Below, piece by piece: positions 35,456-45,096 of a DNA stretch of 64,000 nt; position 1 is the first letter of the stretch; each line of letters starts with the position of its first letter. The notes beneath the pieces were generated by a model. That model saw only the letters and a program-made list of their open reading frames with translations, searched no databases and had not been told where the DNA came from. Source of the DNA: Symsagittifera roscoffensis (taxonomy: Eukaryota > Xenacoelomorpha > Acoela > Convolutidae); NCBI RefSeq assembly GCF_963678635.1, contig NC_087064.1, positions 60,086,338 through 60,150,337 of the forward strand, written 5' to 3'. The translations under genes were made by a program, and so were the position numbers.

Positions 35456-36468
35456 TGGGGCGTTACAAAGAACCCAGAAACACATCAGAGGGTGGAAGAT
35501 TGGTCTTGAGGCAGAAATGGGGTTTCCCGTGAGTGAAGCCTATAGTTTGCCAGTGAACGCGAAGTCCCTAGTGGGATTGATGATGGCCAACCTGTGTGGA
35601 AGCCACTACCTATTACACATGACATTGATGGATGTATCCAGCCAGAGGATACTAATCGACAAAGCCTTCTCGGTAGCCAAGTGCGTACGCCTGAATCGAA
35701 TGTCGAATCACTCGCACAGACTGTTGAGAAAGATCCTGGGAACTGTACCGGGGGAACAAAGAGATAACTTGAGTGAGATCTGGGGGGAAGGACTCTTGAG
35801 TCTGGAAGGTGAGAACACGAGTGATTTCGAGAGACAGAACACGATCGGGAAACCGATGAATAGTACCCCAGCCCTGTAGGAGAATGATATGACAAAATGA
35901 TGGAGCTAGAACCTCTGCTGGAAGCTTCGGGAGAACGAAATCTCCGGAGCATCAACCTCACACAGGGGTAATGCCCGTGCCACTGTCTGGCACAGACGAT
36001 GTGGTATCCGGAGCACTCGAACCTCTGCTTGATATGAAACGTGCAGGAAGTTCGGTCGATCGGGATACACGATCACCGACAGAAGGTCACCCTCCTAGTA
36101 GTGAGTTCAATGCTCGTGTTGAGATGGATCGAGGAAAACGTGACGAAACATGGGGAGTCGAAGGCACCGAAAGCGGAATCGATACACGCTAATGATTACA
36201 GCAGGAGGCTTGAGTTGTTCGAGAATACGTGCAAAGTATTCGCTATACCTATGGAGGTCAGGCACGTGTGAAGCCGCATAAGATTCTTCCCATGGTTTCG
36301 AGCGATCCTACGAACAACTAAAGGCTTGGGAAGAGATCGTGATCAGCTCCGACGATGAGGAAGCGCTGCTGAGGCAGGTTAAAGTGTCGAAGCACCTCAA
36401 GGGCGAGGAGCACGAAGTGAGCAGGATGCTTAGTGTCACATTCTTGAGTCTTGAGAGGGAAAGGTAAG
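35456..36468 (+). pseudogene. Second long frame, C-terminal part
   Basis: Continues from VTALSVESWPGA with HIRGWKIGLEAEMGFPVSEAYS and LLHMTLMDVSSQRILIDKAF to a TAG at 35877. After a broken stretch a frame at 36041-36271 (HDHRQKVTLLVVSSMLVLRW) and a last one in another frame (GFERSYEQLKAWEEIVISSD ... LSLERER) end at a TAA at 36466-36468. The last part is acidic and helical. No domain recognised. A purine-rich tract overlaps the end. Confidence 0.5.
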
Positions 36469-36471
36469 GGG
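36452..36471 (+). promoter_or_regulatory. Polypurine-tract-like sequence
   Basis: GAGAGGGAAAGGTAAGGGG is almost all purine, overlaps the end of the last frame and lies just before a TGTGAACTCGG that could be the left end of a full 3' LTR. Plus-strand priming sites have this position. The assignment depends on where the LTR really starts. Confidence 0.35.
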
Positions 36472-36474
36472 CTT

Positions 36475-36850
36475 GAGTGTGAACTCGGATGAAATCTGAG
36501 GTCACGGAAAAGAAACTTTAATGGACCAAAATATTGTTATTAAAATGCTATATCTATTATATGAATCAAAATGCTGCATGATAATTTTCTGATTGGATCA
36601 AACAAAAGAAATTTTAATCATTAGCTTGCAAAGCGGAAACTTAAGTTGCAGGTGTATGCAGATTTTGATTGCTGTTTAGCGATAATGTGACAATTATGCA
36701 TGGTTTTGAATTTTGGGGTGTAGGTAAACTTAAATCTGCTGCGAACTTCTTTAAATGACCACTGGCACTGTATCTTGAGCAACACTCAATATTCTTGGGA
36801 CTCACTGGCAGACGGCGACACGCGAAGAGGACATCGATCTTGAGTCTGGG
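36475..36850 (+). other. AT-rich stretch: LTR U3 or later insertion, no gene
   Basis: No gene seen. Either the 5' part of the 3' LTR, absent from the truncated 5' copy, or an unrelated insertion. The two copies become similar only from TATTTGGAAG at about 36851. Confidence 0.4.
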
Positions 36851-37714
36851 GAGTATATTTGGAAGTTTGACCTTGAGCAACGCAAGAAACATGATTTTGC
36901 GGTAAAACGGAATTTTTCAAAAGTTCAAATTGATTATGTCATGCTCAAGTTTCTCGCGACAACTGAAAATATGAGAAAATAAGATCAGAAGAACCGAACT
37001 ACAATCTCGGGAAAGTAGTAAAAAAAAACAGCGGGAAATTGCAATTTCCAGATATAAGTTTATACGAGAGCAGAGCTGTCTCATTCTTAACAGAAGACAC
37101 GGTGATCGTGAGTGCAGAAAACAGCGAATCAGTATTGGACCAGAGTGAACCTTCGGTGGCAAGGGGGACAATCGAAGTCTCCAGCCCCAAAACTCATTTC
37201 TCAAACGGTAACTTATTCATTTAAAAGTCCTCTAGTCAAACTTAATTCCTCAGTTATTCGAGAGTTACTTGTTAATTTAGTTACTCAAATTCTAAAGTGG
37301 TGTCGGTATGTGAGTACCCAAATTAAATTTCTTGAGTGTGTTTTATATTGTTTTGTTGAGGTAACGAGAGTCTTAGGTTGATCCATCTGAAATGGATCAA
37401 AGTTCCACAGTCTAATAAAAAGTAACCATACGGAATTTTCCGACCCTGTTTTTAACGGCGTTTGCGTGTTTTAGATATTCTGAGACCTAAAAATGGGGAC
37501 GTTTTTTGTTTTCTAGAGTGGGGGGGTATTTTGGTAGTGGCCTTTAAGCTGTAACAAAGGTTTTAGTCTCATGTCGCAAGTGAACCGAATTGGCTCCGAC
37601 CGTTCGAGGTAGAAAAACACAAGAGATAGTGTCCCTGACTCTTGAGCCAATGGTTATAGGGCCTATTTTTCTTTAACCTCATAAATGACTTAAGTAGGCG
37701 ACTGTTGCATTTCA
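36851..37714 (+). repeat. 3' LTR-like direct repeat
   Basis: Partner of 7226-8099. It shares TATTTGGAAGTTTGACC at the left, the ATGCTCAAGTTTCTCGCG block, the AATAAA at 37414-37419 and the right end GGCGACTGTTGCATTTCA. The next bases, CACAACAGATTACTT, are LINE coding sequence, so 37714 (give or take a few bases) is an insertion boundary. Confidence 0.65.
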
Positions 37715-38590
37715 CACAACAGATTACTTTTTAAACTAGAAAAATTTTGCTTCGACAAGAAATTTGTTCACCTTATTAGTTCATATTTTCTGATCGCAAG
37801 CAACATGTACGCGTTAGTAAGTTCTTGGTGGAGCTCCGCAAGGGAGTTTTCTAGGCCCGATTTTTTTTTCAATACTTATAAATGATATGCCAGAGCTAGT
37901 TCTCTCTTCGATTTGCTATCTGTTCGCTGATGATTTAAAACTTGTTTCAATTTCATCTTCGATCAATTTTCAAAATGATATTGATAATGTTTATCAATGG
38001 TTTGTCGAAAATGGTCTTATATTCCATCCAGATAAAACAAAACTTATTTGCCTCACGCCACACGAGTATTTTCTTAACAGTCTAGTTATTGAACGTGTAC
38101 CTTCTGTTAAACACCTTGGCTTATTTGTAACACCAAATCTCTCCTGGACCGAACACGTTGACTTTAAATCTGGTAAAGCTCTGCGTTGCTTCTTCAGTTT
38201 AAAACGCAACATCCCATCTTATACTCCAATGATAACAAAAGTTCAACTCTACATTTCATGTGTCAGAAGTACTCTTCTTTTTAATTCATGCATATGGCAA
38301 CTAAACATTGTTTCTCTTCGAAAGCTGGAAAATGTAAAACGCAAAGCAATAAACTGGATTTGTGGATTAAAAGAATACAAAATTTTTATTGCGTCTATTA
38401 AACTTTTACCTATCTGCTATCAGCTCATCTACTCGGATCTGGTTTTATTCTGCAACATCTTACAACACAATAACGATATCAAAATTGATGATTATGTAAT
38501 TTTTTCTTTTTCTAGACCTGGCAGTCGCGCTGCACACAGGACTTTGTTCGATGTTCCGAAAGTCTGCAAAACTTCCACATATGGGACATA
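37715..38590 (+). pseudogene. LINE reverse transcriptase fragment (Jockey/CR1-like)
   Basis: Begins directly at the LTR edge with SHNRLLFKLEKFCFDKKFVH, the usual block after AFD-V in LINE reverse transcriptases, then SDRKQHVRV. After a small deletion comes LGGAPQGSFLGPIFFSILIND (motif B, from 37818) and FADDLKLVS (motif C). The open frame 37887-38663 continues with HLGLFVTPNLSW and LRKLENVKRKAINWICG, typical of the thumb and C-terminal part. It ends in a short repeat near 38590 without a normal C-terminus. Motif A and everything upstream are missing, so the fragment is 5'-cut by the LTR element and cannot function. Confidence 0.85.
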
Positions 38591-38660
38591 TTTTATCCGG
38601 ACAACTGCTAATGTCCGGACAACTAGCCTAATTTTATCCGGACAACTAGCCTTATTGTTG
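38590..38660 (+). repeat. Short TCCGGACAACTAGCC repeat
   Basis: TCCGGACAACT occurs three times between 38597 and 38650, twice followed by AGCCT. It marks the junction between the LINE fragment and the PHD-LINE. Confidence 0.75.
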
Positions 38661-38719
38661 TGATAAACTTATTAAATAGACTTCAGATGGCATGCTGAAG
38701 ACTTGACGAATATCACAAT

Positions 38720-41524
38720 ATGGCATCGACACGGACAACTCAATCCCGTGGGCGCATCGGATCTCAGCGACCAACATCCTGCTTCTGTGGAAATCCAGAC
38801 GAGCATGGTTTCATGGTTGGCTGCGATGCCTGCGACTCCTGGTTTCACGGCAAATGTGTCAACATCGAGAGTGAGGACGCAGCGAACAATCTCACGTTTT
38901 TTCGATGCGGATCATGTGAAGCAGCGGATGTACCCCTCAGACGTTGTAAAGTATGCAAGGTGAATGTCCAACTCACTCAAGCTGGACTGGTACGAGTGCA
39001 CAAAGTCAACGGGAGCAAATGCAGGAACCATGGTACCTCAGAGTACGACGTAGTAAGTTCTGTCAACGAACCACAGTGCATAAAACTCTCGCGTGCTTTT
39101 TGTTCTGATAGACTTGACTGCCTCAAGCGTGTTCCTAAAGCCTCACGGAACAACTTAGCCCGTGCTTTTATTACTGTTTTTGACAAAATCTGTTCACAGC
39201 CGGATCTTTTGTCCCATTGGTGCAGTTTATTTACTCTTATTGGTAATTGCCTATCAGTAACCAAGAAGGATAATAATAACAGTCAGTCACTAGCTTCCAA
39301 GGTCAATGAGCGGATTCGTGCTTTCCAGTCTGGTGAAGAAGCCCCAGCCACTCGCGACCAAAAGAAAGCGAGGAAACCTAAGCCTTCCACGCAGTCTCCG
39401 TCTGAAGAGCTGAGCAAGCGCGTCTCTGTCAAGATAGAAGCCTCCGACATCAAAGGCGCCATTCGTGTTGCCTCCTCAGATGAGGAATTGGTGGTTCCTC
39501 TTGACCCTGCTGTTGTGGACGAGCTGAGGAAAAAACATCCCCCGCGTTCCAATTCTGTCTCCTCCATTCCAGTCCCTTCTTCAGAGTCTCCGGTTGTTTG
39601 CCGCGTCTCCAGTGTCTCCGAAGCCATTCAGTCTTTTCCTTCTGGTTCTGCTGCTGGGCCTGATCGAGTGACTCCGCAGATTCTCAAAGACCTGATCAGT
39701 CAACGTGGAGAAGCCACACAGCCCTTCTTGAGTAGTCTCACGTCTTTTATCAACATCGTTCTGACAGGAAAAGTCCCGGTTCTCATTCGCCCGTTTGTGT
39801 TTGGAGCTAATCTGTTCGCCCTGAGCAAGAAGACTGGAGGAGCTCGTTCCATTGCTGTGGGAAACGTCTTCCGCAGATTGGCCTCCAAATGTGGTGGACG
39901 CGCCTACTCAACTGCTAGAAAAGAGTCATGCGGCGCCCGTCAACTAGGCTATGGCACGCCTCGAGGAGCAGAGGCTGCAGTCCATGCCACGCGAATGTAC
40001 ATACATGACAATAATGAAAGTAGCGGCAAGTTCATTCTCAAAATAGATTTCAAGAACGCGTTCAATTCCATCTCGCGGAACAAGTTTTTATCTCTGATTC
40101 ACGAGCGTTATCCAGGTCTTTATCCTTATACATACGCAGCTTATGACTCCGCATCACATCTTTTCATCGGTGATTCCGCTTTGTCTTCAGACGAAGGTGG
40201 TCAGCAAGGCGACCGTGAGGCACCGCCATTTTTCTGTGATACTGTGAACGAAATCACCCACAAAGTAGAATCAGAGTTGAACCTGTGGTATCTAGACGAT
40301 GGTAACTTAGGCGGAGATTACACCATCTTCCTGCGCGACTTCCGGATGATCATCTTCGAAAGTGCCAAGTTAGGTCTCGAGGTCCGTCCCGACAAGTGCG
40401 AGCTGTATTTTTTAGGCAACTCATCGGAGACACAAAAGTGACTGATAACTGACAAGATAACTGATTTGGAGCGCATGTGTTTGCGTCTGAAAAACATCGA
40501 GGCTCATCATGATTTCTTTCTATTGAAGAGTTCGTTTTCTATCCCGAAGTTGTTATATATCCTTCGCTCCTCTCCGTGTTTCAACTACCCTGAACTCTTA
40601 GCTAAATACGACGACATCCTCTACTCCAGCCTCGAGAGCATCTGCAACATAAGACTTGATACTGACGCCCGCAATCAAGCGTCCCTTCCCGCAGCTTAAG
40701 GTGGTCTCGGATTAGGATCTGCGTCTGTTCTTGCCGTATGCGGGTATCTCTCGTCTGTTGGCAGTTCTTCACGATTTTGTTCCGAAATCCTCAATAAGCC
40801 TTTCTCAGACCCTTTGTATGAAGGAGCCTTGTCACAATGGTATGAGCTCTCTGGCTCCACCACTATCCCCGAGAGCAACTTTCAGAAGTCTTGGTCTGAC
40901 CCCGTATACAGAACCCGGCTTAATAATCTGATCACCGACGCACCTGACGATAAATCTCGCATTCGCCTTAAGTCTTTCGAGGTTAATCTACAGTCTGCTT
41001 GGCTCACCGCCCTGCCGTCAAGTTCTTTGCGCCTAAAGCTGTGTGAGCCTCACGTCTGCCGTTGTGGTGAGCACGTCGACACTTTTGGAGGCCACGGCCT
41101 TTCGTGCAGGAGAAGCGCCGGCAGGCTTCAGCGCCACTCAATGGTTAACGATGTAGTGAAGCGAGCTTTAGGATCGAGCAACATTCCTTCAGTTCTCGAG
41201 CCTCCTGGTCTGTCCACAGCAGACCAGAAACGTCCAGGTGGACTCACGTTGGTGCCTTGGGAGAGAGGTCAGTCACTCATATGGGATGCCACTGTTGTCG
41301 ACGCCCTGGCACCAAGCCGTCTGTCCTCTGGCACTGCATCTCACTTCTCTGCTGCCTCTGAAGCCGAAAAACGTAAAACCTCGAAATACGCTGACTTAAT
41401 AAATCGAGGATACATTTTCGCCCCAGTTGCTTTCGAGATCCAAGGCGGATGCGGTCCACAAACGCTCAAATTTCTCAAGATCTTGGGTAGAAAACTTAAC
41501 GAAACTACTCAAGAACCAAAATAG
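38720..41524 (+). pseudogene. Nearly intact LINE ORF with PHD finger, reverse transcriptase and restriction-like nuclease
   Basis: One frame of 934 codons with only two in-frame stops (TGA 40439, TAA 40697). Residues about 20-75 form a C4HC3 PHD finger (CFC ... CDAC ... WFHGKC ... FRCGSC), followed by a second Cys/His finger (CKVC ... VH ... SKCRNH). A Ser/Lys-rich linker leads to the reverse transcriptase: GPDRVTP, GGARSIAVGNVFRRLASK, FILKIDFKNAFNSI (motif A), SDEGGQQGD (motif B) and YLDDGNLGG (motif C). The C-terminal part has CRCGEHVDTFGGHGLSC, a CCHC-like knuckle, then RPGG ... WERGQSLIWDATVVDAL ... KYADL ... VAFEIQGG. That spacing of Arg, Asp and Glu suggests a PD-(D/E)XK restriction-like endonuclease, as in early-branching LINEs that lack an APE domain. 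Start: the ATG precedes the PHD finger directly. Confidence 0.85.
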
Positions 41525-41885
41525 TCATTTTACATGAAACAACGCATCTCCATTGCGATTCCAGTTCGAAACGCGGCGTCTGTCTTAGGGACATTGGGAG
41601 ATAGCGACGTGCTCTCAGAAGTTTATTATTTACTCAAATAGGCCAGTTTACCTTTAATTATCTGTTTATATTTTGTACTTAAACTCACATTTTGTGCACA
41701 CCTTGCTTTCTGTTCATTTCACTATGGTCTATGCTGTCCATATCCGGCCTTCTTACAGTGGTTCTTAAGGTGCGTGATACTACCATGATGATTTAATGTT
41801 TTTATGTTATTCCTGTAAATAATTATATATGCAATTTGTAAATAGTTCCATTGGAATAATTTATTATGCGTCATAAAAAAAAACT
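41525..41885 (+). other. 3' untranslated region of the PHD-LINE
   Basis: AT-rich, no frame, ends in an A-run (about 41875-41883, CATAAAAAAAAAC) that may be the element's poly(A) end. I saw no target-site duplication. Confidence 0.4.
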
Positions 41886-42539
41886 TCCAATGCCAACATC
41901 GTGTCAGCAAAATATGGGATTGACCTTCGCCAGGAGAAACCCGCCAGGGCAAAGAGAAAACTCTTTGAACTCTTTTTAAACTTATCGATATCAGATTTCA
42001 ACCCTGAAAACTCATGTACCTTTTTTTATCAATTGTCGCTGTTTAACCTGTAGATCTTAATGCTCATATAATTAGTAGCAAAAAGTTCGGACAGACAGAT
42101 TTAATTAAAATGAGCAATCAATTCTTTTCGACGTTTTTTGCATGCAAAATCTGAAGCCGAACAACCTTGAATTTATTGTCAGACCATATTCAAAATGCAT
42201 GATTGTCGATTATCCGATGATTATCCTAGCCTATTTTTTAAATACTGCGATGAGCATCCAGATTTTACTATAAAACACTTCGGAATATTAGTTAAAAAAT
42301 TGAAATCTAGAGTTATTTTCAACAACAAAAAAAAACAACAAATTAAACACAACCCCCACCCCCCCCCCCCCCCCCAAAAAAACGGAAGTAAAGATGATCA
42401 AATTATTCAAATTTTGGAAACTAATCGCAGAAAAACATCAGCCATCCCGAGCAATATTTTTCCTGTTTCAAGGTTTATTAATCGACGCTTCGGATGCAAT
42501 TGCCCGCCGTGGTTATAAGTTTTGAGCGAAACTCTACTT
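41886..42539 (+). other. No gene seen; contains a C-homopolymer
   Basis: AT-rich spacer with a run of about 20 C near 42357-42376. No supported gene. Confidence 0.5.
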
Positions 42540-42714
42540 TATGATCTTTCGACGTTATGTTTATTTCAGTTTCAATTTCCTTTGATGTCTAGACAGTTGC
42601 TCTTTTTAATTAACTCTGTCTGTTCGAACTTTTTGCAACTCTCTATACTTGTATTTCTGCCGCCTATATGGGGAATAAAGGCTTTTAGTAGTAGTAGTAG
42701 TAGTAGTAGTAGTT
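42540..42714 (+). repeat. LINE 3' tail with (TAG)n
   Basis: GCCTATATGGGGAATAAAGGCTTT followed by at least eight TAG/AGT triplets (42688-42714). An AATAAA followed by a microsatellite is the usual 3' end of CR1/L2/Jockey-type LINEs. The preceding bases are probably its 3' UTR. Confidence 0.5.
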
Positions 42715-43776
42715 AACTTCGAGAAAAAGTTGAATTTCAAGTTTGACGGCGAAATAGGTTGTCTCAAGTATGAATAGACATAACCGGCAGTACTGAAAAA
42801 TCTCTCCACAAGATTTGCAGTAGGTAGAATATATTTGCAGATTACATATCGAGATTCTGTGTGGATACTCTGTCTTCGCTTCTTGATTATTGTTTGAGAA
42901 AAATCGTCTTTCTCATTATCAACCGCTTCGACTCGCTGATTGTTTTTCTTCAGTTTTTCCGCGGCCTCTTTTTCATCGTTTTCCAGGTTATCGTCTGAGC
43001 TAGACAAGAGTTTGACAACAGCATTCTCAAAGTATGATTTAAAGTTATGTTTGCTGTCTGGCACAAGTACATTTTGGTTGCAGGAAAATTTCAACATGGT
43101 AGAAAAGAGATCTCACGTCTGATAAATCAATTGAAGTACTTTGGAGCGCTTTCGAGAATTTAGTTTAATCATATATGTTTGCAGTTTTTCAAGTTCCGAA
43201 TTTTCACATGCTGTGATTATGAAGTCAAACAGGTTTTGATTGCTATGAAAATTGGTGAAATACGGCTTCAACTCTAAAAATCTGTCAACTCTCGTCGAAT
43301 AACCTTTCTCGTTTGTTTCATGATAAGAAGCAAACACTCCCAAAAATGTGTACTCTCGTTAGACCAACCATCAATAATCAGAAAAAATTGATCAGGTAGC
43401 AAAACTGCAATTTGTTTCTCTTCTGCTTTTGCGCCTTAGCTGCCATGTGTTTTTTTTCAGCGTTGGTCGTGATATCGGCTTCAAGTCGTGTATTTTTTCG
43501 TAATTTCATCTTCCACGAAGCTGAAGTGTTTGAGACCGTGTACTACCCACTCAATCCATCCATATAATTTCTCGACTGGGAATGAGAAGTGATCTGTAAC
43601 CAAAGGCTGACCGCCGACTGGCTGGGTTTTCTATTCTGGGTGATGACTTTTATGTAATTGAACAAATAAGTCCAACCGCTACCTTGTCCTTGGGTGATAG
43701 TAATTTTTTCTTCTGTGTTGGTCATTAATTGGTCAATTGAGCAATCTCTCCCCCCCCCTTCCACCGTAATGACCAA
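42606..43776 (-). pseudogene. hAT-type transposase remnant
   Basis: On the minus strand the frame 43097-42606 contains ICKYILPTANLVERFFSTAGYVYSYLRQ, then PSNLKFN. This is the C-terminal dimerisation block of hAT transposases (x-LP-T-SxxxER-FS-xG--R--L-P). Upstream frames on the same strand (43343-43113 with YSTRVDRFLELKPYF, and 43776-43543) could be earlier parts of the same protein but carry no motif that I can name. Stops, frameshifts and C-runs break it. The DDE core and BED finger were not found. It overlaps the (TAG)n LINE tail at its 3' end. Confidence 0.65.
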
Positions 43777-43806
43777 CTGAGCTCTCTCTCCCCCCCCCCC
43801 CCCCCA
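43741..43806 (+). repeat. CT/C-rich low-complexity tract
   Basis: Two CTCTC-C(n) runs about 45 bp apart, the second with about 17 C. Nothing else seen. Confidence 0.8.
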
Positions 43807-45096
43807 GCAAAAACGGTAAAACGCTACAAAAAGACGTCAGCAAACGCAAGTACATGGTTAATGTGTTCGTAGCACGCAATCAGTTGACCGAGTGAAATTT
43901 TATTTTTTTTTGCAAAATTTTGTTTGTATGGCCCCATCGAGCAAAGCGACTTACCAGGGTTGGTGCTCTAGCCTTATATCTGAATATCAAAAACTATTCT
44001 CCGCAGCACATTAAAGTTGCTTTTTTTTCATTTAGGACAGAAAAAAGGCGCGTTATGCGACCCAAGTCGCCTTAGTTTTATTGATTCTTTTTTCACTCTG
44101 AATGTAATTTTTGAGCTCAGATATTGTAAATTTTGGCGTTCCACTATCGTTGAAGACACTGATTTATGATTTCATACCAATTTTGATGTGGTTAAAAACA
44201 TGTCTCAAGTACCTTTTGAGCTATCTACCCCCCACGCGAGAATGGGTGAAGATTGCCCAATTGATTCGGTCAATTAATTGGTGTGTTCCAATCAATTAAC
44301 ATACGTGGCAATCAATTAAATGGGCAAATTAATTGGTCACCCAATTAATTTTTTCGAAACCCTGTTTAATTGGTATTGAATGATTGAAAAAAAGTGGAAA
44401 CGCTTTGCAACTGTTTTTTAGTTCTTTTTTTGCAAAATCTGCATATTGGTTTTACAAAAACAATTGCCTGTCGCCTGCACACTAATTTTTTTGATTGACT
44501 GAATCATAGCTTGCTTAGGTCGTTTTTATACAGATTAAATTTCAGAAGTCTTGATGTGTTGCCCTGAGGGACACCTTGGCACAATGTTGTCCAATCTGGC
44601 TCAATGTAATTGAATTTGTTTTTTTTTTGTTTTAGGGAAACGGAAGTTACTCGCTTAAGTAAATATTCAAAAAATAACTTGAACTAGTTTGTCCAAAGCC
44701 ATTTATAAGTAATGAGATCTGAAAACTGTCAAAAAAAGTTTTAAAGGCAGGATCAACCGTTGAACAATTTAACTGGTGAGCAAAATTTAGAAAAAAAACA
44801 TGCACTAAATTTTTCGACAGTGGCTGAAGAGAAAAGACGAATCAAAATCGACAATTTTTTTTATGAAGTATTTTAGGGGTAATTTTAAATTCAGTTGTGA
44901 AAGTGTGCAAATACTCGGTTTCCTTTAGCGTTATCTGTATTATCGTGGCTTGCTTATGCGAAGTGCAACTTGGTCTCTGTGTAAAACTGTATTAGCTTGT
45001 TTGGATTTCTATTATGTGTCCGAGGCCTTAACTTGTATCTGGGTTAGATTTAAAAAATATTCTGCATAAAGTAGAATTTTTTAGATAGTTAACATT
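43807..45096 (+). other. AT-rich upstream region of the host gene
   Basis: No gene seen. Holds a palindromic CAATTAATTG cluster (44254-44352). The last few hundred bases presumably contain the promoter and 5' UTR of the gene starting at 45097. No convincing TATA box or initiator was identified. A TAG five codons before that ATG closes the frame. Confidence 0.5.
44254..44352 (+). repeat. CAATTAATTG palindrome cluster
   Basis: At least six CAATTAATTG/CAATCAATTAA/CAATTGATT-type elements in about 100 bp, on both strands, so the DNA could fold back. Could be a decayed foldback element. Confidence 0.6.

Noticed and set aside
23858-36468. Retroviral-type envelope gene
   Set aside because: No signal peptide, transmembrane anchor or furin-like site was seen; the recognisable domain is SGNH-like.
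43741-43806. G-quadruplex-type regulatory element
   Set aside because: The tracts are single long C runs with C/T flanks, typical of low-complexity expansion; no conserved context to support a function.
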